Shown here piece after piece: positions 61,193 through 64,000 of a stretch of DNA of 64,000 bases. A program made the position numbers and the translations under genes. Below the pieces are notes generated by a model. The model did not search any database. It saw only the letters and a list, made by a program, of their open reading frames with translations, and was not told where the DNA came from. The DNA is from Moorena sp. SIOASIH (lineage in GTDB: Bacteria > Cyanobacteriota > Cyanobacteriia > Cyanobacteriales > Coleofasciculaceae): assembly GCF_010671925.1 (NCBI RefSeq), contig NZ_JAAHIH010000008.1:248001-312000 (forward strand), in the 5' to 3' direction. Every line of letters begins with the position of its first letter. Within the stretch, counting starts at the first letter, position 1.

Positions 61193-63247
61193 GTGAAAAA
61201 AACAGTAGATAGATTATTAAAGCTGATTCAATCAATAAGTTTAGCTATCTTGATTCTTAGTGTTTCTGTACTTCCCGTATTTGCTCAGGATGTATCTAAC
61301 CGGGATTTGCCTATGGTATCTACAGCCGATGATTCCCAGTTAGAACTAACTAAATTCCAGGATATAGAAGAATTTAGTGACAATTTTTTTGTCAATCAAA
61401 TGGCAGCAAATAATATTCCTGGTGCCGTATTTACCTTAGTAAAAGATGACAAGATTATCTTCTCGAAAGGTTATGGCTACGCTAACCTTGAGGATAAGAT
61501 ACCGGTTATTCCTAACAAAACTCTGTTTCGTGTAGGCTCTGTATCTAAACTAGTTACCTCTACAGCAGTAATGCAACTGGTTGAGCAAGGCAAGCTTAAG
61601 CTAAATCAAGATATTAACCAGTATCTTAAGGAATTTCAAATCAAGACTGATCAATTTAAGCCCATTACAGTTGATCATCTCTTAACTCATACTGATGGAT
61701 TCGATGTAGCTTGGGTGATTGGCGGAGCCACTCGTTGCCAGTCTAAGCTGCTATCCTTAGAAAAATTTCTCACAGAAAATTTACCAGAGCGAGTGCGACC
61801 ACCAGGTCAATTATATGTTTATGGTGATGTGGGATTAGCATTGGCAGGTTACTTAGTCGAAGTAGTTACTGGAATTCCTTTCAGTCAATATATTGACCAA
61901 AGTATCCTACAACCTTTGGATATGAGTCAAAGTAGTTTTCAGCAACCATTACCGTCTGAGCTGGCAGCTAACTTAGCTGTGGGATATCGGTACCAAAATG
62001 GCAATTATATAAAGCAACCCTTTACCTGTAATAAAAGTGTTCCTACTACAGCTTTAACTACTACTTCTGAAGACATGGCTCACTTTATGATTGCTCATTT
62101 ACAGGGAGGTCGTTATGGTACACAGCGTATCCTGAATGACACTACAGTAAAGGAGATGCACCGCCAACACTATACTAATTTTCCGAACATTCCTCAAGCG
62201 GCAGGATCTACTTATGGTTTTTTTGAGCGCTTTGTGAATAATCAACGGATAATTGAGCATGGCGGTAGCATGTCAGGGTATACTAATCTGATGTTTTTAA
62301 TCCCAGAACAAAAGTTAGGTTTCTATATTGCTTACAATCGTAACAGTCTTAATGAGAATTTGCGAGACGACTTGGTTCAACAGTTTTTAGATCGTTATTA
62401 TCCTGTACAGGAAACCATTGCATCACCTACCGAAACTATTACTAAAGCTATCCCTGAATCTATCCCTGAAGCTAATAGTAAGCAGCAATATAAACAGCAA
62501 TATAAACAGCAATATAAACAAATTAATGGCGGCTATCGCTTTATTCGATATCCTCGAAAATCCCTGGTTAAGTTAGGAATTGTTTTGCTGGAATCTGGAC
62601 GATTATTTACTATTAAAACTAATCCAGACCACACGATAACTGTATTTCCAGGAGGAAGTAAATGGGTGGAAGTAGAGCCACTCCTATTTCGCTATCCTGA
62701 CAGCAATATGTATATAAGTTTTCGGCAAGATAGTCAGGGTAAAATCACTGCTATGTCTTTGAGTAGTCATGTCCATTTAACCTATGAAAAGTTAGCCTGG
62801 TATGAAACTCTTGTTTTACAGCTTGGACTGGTGGGATTTTGTGTGCTAATCTTCCTATGGGGATGTTTAGTTTGGCTAATTAGACCATTAATTAGCCGCA
62901 AAAATAAAACTTTAGCTCTAGTTTCACGACATACTCGTCTAGTGGAGTTGATCATTGGTCTGATTAGTGTCTTAAATTTATGCTTTTTGATTGGGATGGG
63001 GATAGCTATTAGTACAATAGATTTCTGGGAATTTTTCTTGGGAATCCCCCCTGTGATGATTGCGTTACTTTATCTACCCATTGTGACCACAGGCTTGACT
63101 ACTGTAGTATCGATTATTGGTGTACTGGCTTGGAGAGACAAAAATTGGTCTTTGATCAGACGAGGGTATTATAGTTTGAGTATGCTAGCGGCATGGCTCT
63201 TTATCTGGCTCCTAAATTATTGGAATTTATTAGGATTTAAATTTTAG
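61193..63247 (+). CDS. Membrane-bound class C beta-lactamase-family serine hydrolase
   Basis: 684 aa from a GTG at 61193. A signal peptide spans about 10-32 ('ILILSVSVLPVFAQ'). The serine-hydrolase domain (about 60-400) has SxxK at Ser116-Lys119 ('GSVSKLVTS'), the Tyr motif as 'YVYGDVG' (Tyr210), and HGG at about 356-358 in place of KTG ('IEHGGSMSGY'). A Gln/Tyr/Lys tandem linker (KQQYKQQYKQQYKQ, about 430) precedes a beta-rich domain and four C-terminal membrane helices (about 540-684). Such enzymes are often peptidases or esterases on cell-wall or natural-product substrates, not lactamases. It is convergent with the thioesterase-containing gene next door. Substrate unknown. Confidence 0.88.
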   Translation: MKKTVDRLLKLIQSISLAILILSVSVLPVFAQDVSNRDLPMVSTADDSQLELTKFQDIEEFSDNFFVNQMAANNIPGAVFTLVKDDKIIFSKGYGYANLEDKIPVIPNKTLFRVGSVSKLVTSTAVMQLVEQGKLKLNQDINQYLKEFQIKTDQFKPITVDHLLTHTDGFDVAWVIGGATRCQSKLLSLEKFLTENLPERVRPPGQLYVYGDVGLALAGYLVEVVTGIPFSQYIDQSILQPLDMSQSSFQQPLPSELAANLAVGYRYQNGNYIKQPFTCNKSVPTTALTTTSEDMAHFMIAHLQGGRYGTQRILNDTTVKEMHRQHYTNFPNIPQAAGSTYGFFERFVNNQRIIEHGGSMSGYTNLMFLIPEQKLGFYIAYNRNSLNENLRDDLVQQFLDRYYPVQETIASPTETITKAIPESIPEANSKQQYKQQYKQQYKQINGGYRFIRYPRKSLVKLGIVLLESGRLFTIKTNPDHTITVFPGGSKWVEVEPLLFRYPDSNMYISFRQDSQGKITAMSLSSHVHLTYEKLAWYETLVLQLGLVGFCVLIFLWGCLVWLIRPLISRKNKTLALVSRHTRLVELIIGLISVLNLCFLIGMGIAISTIDFWEFFLGIPPVMIALLYLPIVTTGLTTVVSIIGVLAWRDKNWSLIRRGYYSLSMLAAWLFIWLLNYWNLLGFKF

Positions 63248-63299
63248 GTGAACTGTAAGGTCTACCTTACCACTGTAACTGCTGCTTGTCAACTAAAAA

Positions 63300-64000
63300 T
63301 TACTCACGATCAGCTTCAGCAGCCAAAGCCTGATCAATGCAAGTTTTTAACCTGTTTGCTAACACCCGTCCATGAGGTTCCCTTACCATACTCTTATGGT
63401 CCCCAGGAACTCTGATTAGATCGACAACGTGTTCCTCCCAACCCATTAACGGAAACAGCCAACGCTGAATTTTAATGTGGTGACGGTGATCACGAGCAAC
63501 CCGAGTAACGAAGAGTGTAATTTTACCCGAGTAGCCTTGCATAAGATACTCTCCTTGATTTGCTCCCACAGGAGACATAGATTTTTGTGCTGTTAAATGG
63601 TCTTTTAATTCCCAGAGAAACGAGCCTAACTTTCGAGCAAAACGCAGCCACAAACCACGTAATAACTGAAGTTCCATTCTGATCAGATCCGGCTGTATTT
63701 TTTGCAGATAGTAGCGATACATCTGTCCTGAACCCGAAGTATCTAATATAGCTAGAAAAGCCACTTTATTTCCGCGCTCTTGTAGTTGCTTGGCGACTTC
63801 ATAAGCTACTAACTTTCCCAAAGAATATCCTGTTAACAGTATCGGTCCAGTTGGATATACCTCCAGGATATCGCGAACATGACTAGCAGCGATCGCTTTA
63901 ATATTAGCCTCTGTTTGTTTGTGTTTTTGTATCAAAACTACATAACCTGATTCTAGCAAATAAACTGGTTGCTCCTCACCTAGATAGCGGGCAAGGGGAG
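63300..64000 (-). CDS. Thioesterase domain at the C-terminal end of a PKS/NRPS-type enzyme, partial
   Basis: The minus-strand frame is open through the right edge; upstream of residue 1 of the visible ORF it reads 'PLARYLGEEQPVYLL', the usual start of a type I thioesterase domain, so the gene continues beyond the window. 'PTGPILLTGYSLGKLVAYEVAKQL' has the GxSxG nucleophile; 'LDTSGSG' carries the expected Asp region, and 'VPGDHKSMVREP' the catalytic His. Such domains release the finished chain from a polyketide synthase or non-ribosomal peptide synthetase by hydrolysis or cyclisation. The second glycine of the GxSxGG motif is replaced (GYSLGK). A stand-alone type II thioesterase is less likely, given the open upstream frame. 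Confidence 0.85.
   Translation of the reverse strand, partial: PLARYLGEEQPVYLLESGYVVLIQKHKQTEANIKAIAASHVRDILEVYPTGPILLTGYSLGKLVAYEVAKQLQERGNKVAFLAILDTSGSGQMYRYYLQKIQPDLIRMELQLLRGLWLRFARKLGSFLWELKDHLTAQKSMSPVGANQGEYLMQGYSGKITLFVTRVARDHRHHIKIQRWLFPLMGWEEHVVDLIRVPGDHKSMVREPHGRVLANRLKTCIDQALAAEADRE

Overview
The window looks like chromosomal DNA of a large-genome filamentous cyanobacterium. A marine, natural-product-rich lineage such as Moorena/Lyngbya is plausible, but that is an inference. The signs are frequent GCGATCGC (HIP1-type) octamers inside genes, cyanobacteria-typical proteins (DUF3386, a divergent short SSB, a GTP-mannose pyrophosphorylase/phosphomannomutase-like fusion), very abundant intergenic repeats, and the thioesterase end of a PKS/NRPS-type enzyme at the right edge.

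Layout. (1) 1-9.3 kb, minus strand: a cellulose-type exopolysaccharide secretion operon. It runs from an OprB-like barrel with a huge proline-rich linker, through a BcsC-like TPR protein and a GH8 lipoprotein endoglucanase, to BcsB, which runs off the left edge. (2) 10.9-15.5 kb, minus: UDP-glucose dehydrogenase, a UDP-glucuronate decarboxylase and LepA. (3) 15.6-31.9 kb: housekeeping and assorted genes, namely an RHH protein, histidine kinase, DUF3386, CobK, the mannose-1-P guanylyltransferase fusion, SSB, a Cys-motif small membrane protein, class 3 lipase, a pyruvoyl-type decarboxylase and a SpeE-like membrane aminopropyltransferase operon. (4) 31.9-43.4 kb: a repeat-rich accessory region. 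It holds three MITE-like elements in 32-34 kb, a toxin-antitoxin pair broken by one of them, a secreted TPR-CHAT protease-like protein with two TPR partners, another MITE, a TnpB-only IS, a YhcG-type nuclease with a duplicated fragment, and a cytosine-deaminase-like gene. (5) 43.8-48.5 kb: a three-gene operon of a ferritin-like (VioB/RebD-domain) protein, a LodA-like quinoprotein with its predicted Cys/Trp cofactor pair, and a LodB-like flavoprotein. This is the strongest candidate for an undescribed enzyme system. (6) 49-60.8 kb: a polysaccharide assembly/export locus with a membrane GT-C-like protein, a UGM-like flavoprotein, three GT2 proteins (one a tandem duplication) and a Wzm/Wzt ABC exporter. 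(7) 61-64 kb: a membrane serine hydrolase and the thioesterase end of a megasynthase.

Much of the non-coding DNA is structured. Two families of small IS-like elements have different ends and target-site duplications but share one G/C-run core. A third element uses the ends of one of those families around different contents. Other elements are bounded by TATAGC...GCTATA and filled with CCCTGTT-type short tandem repeats; they sit within a few bases of start or stop codons. Several coding regions have borrowed such repeats as N- or C-terminal tails. I found no CRISPR array, rRNA or tRNA by eye.
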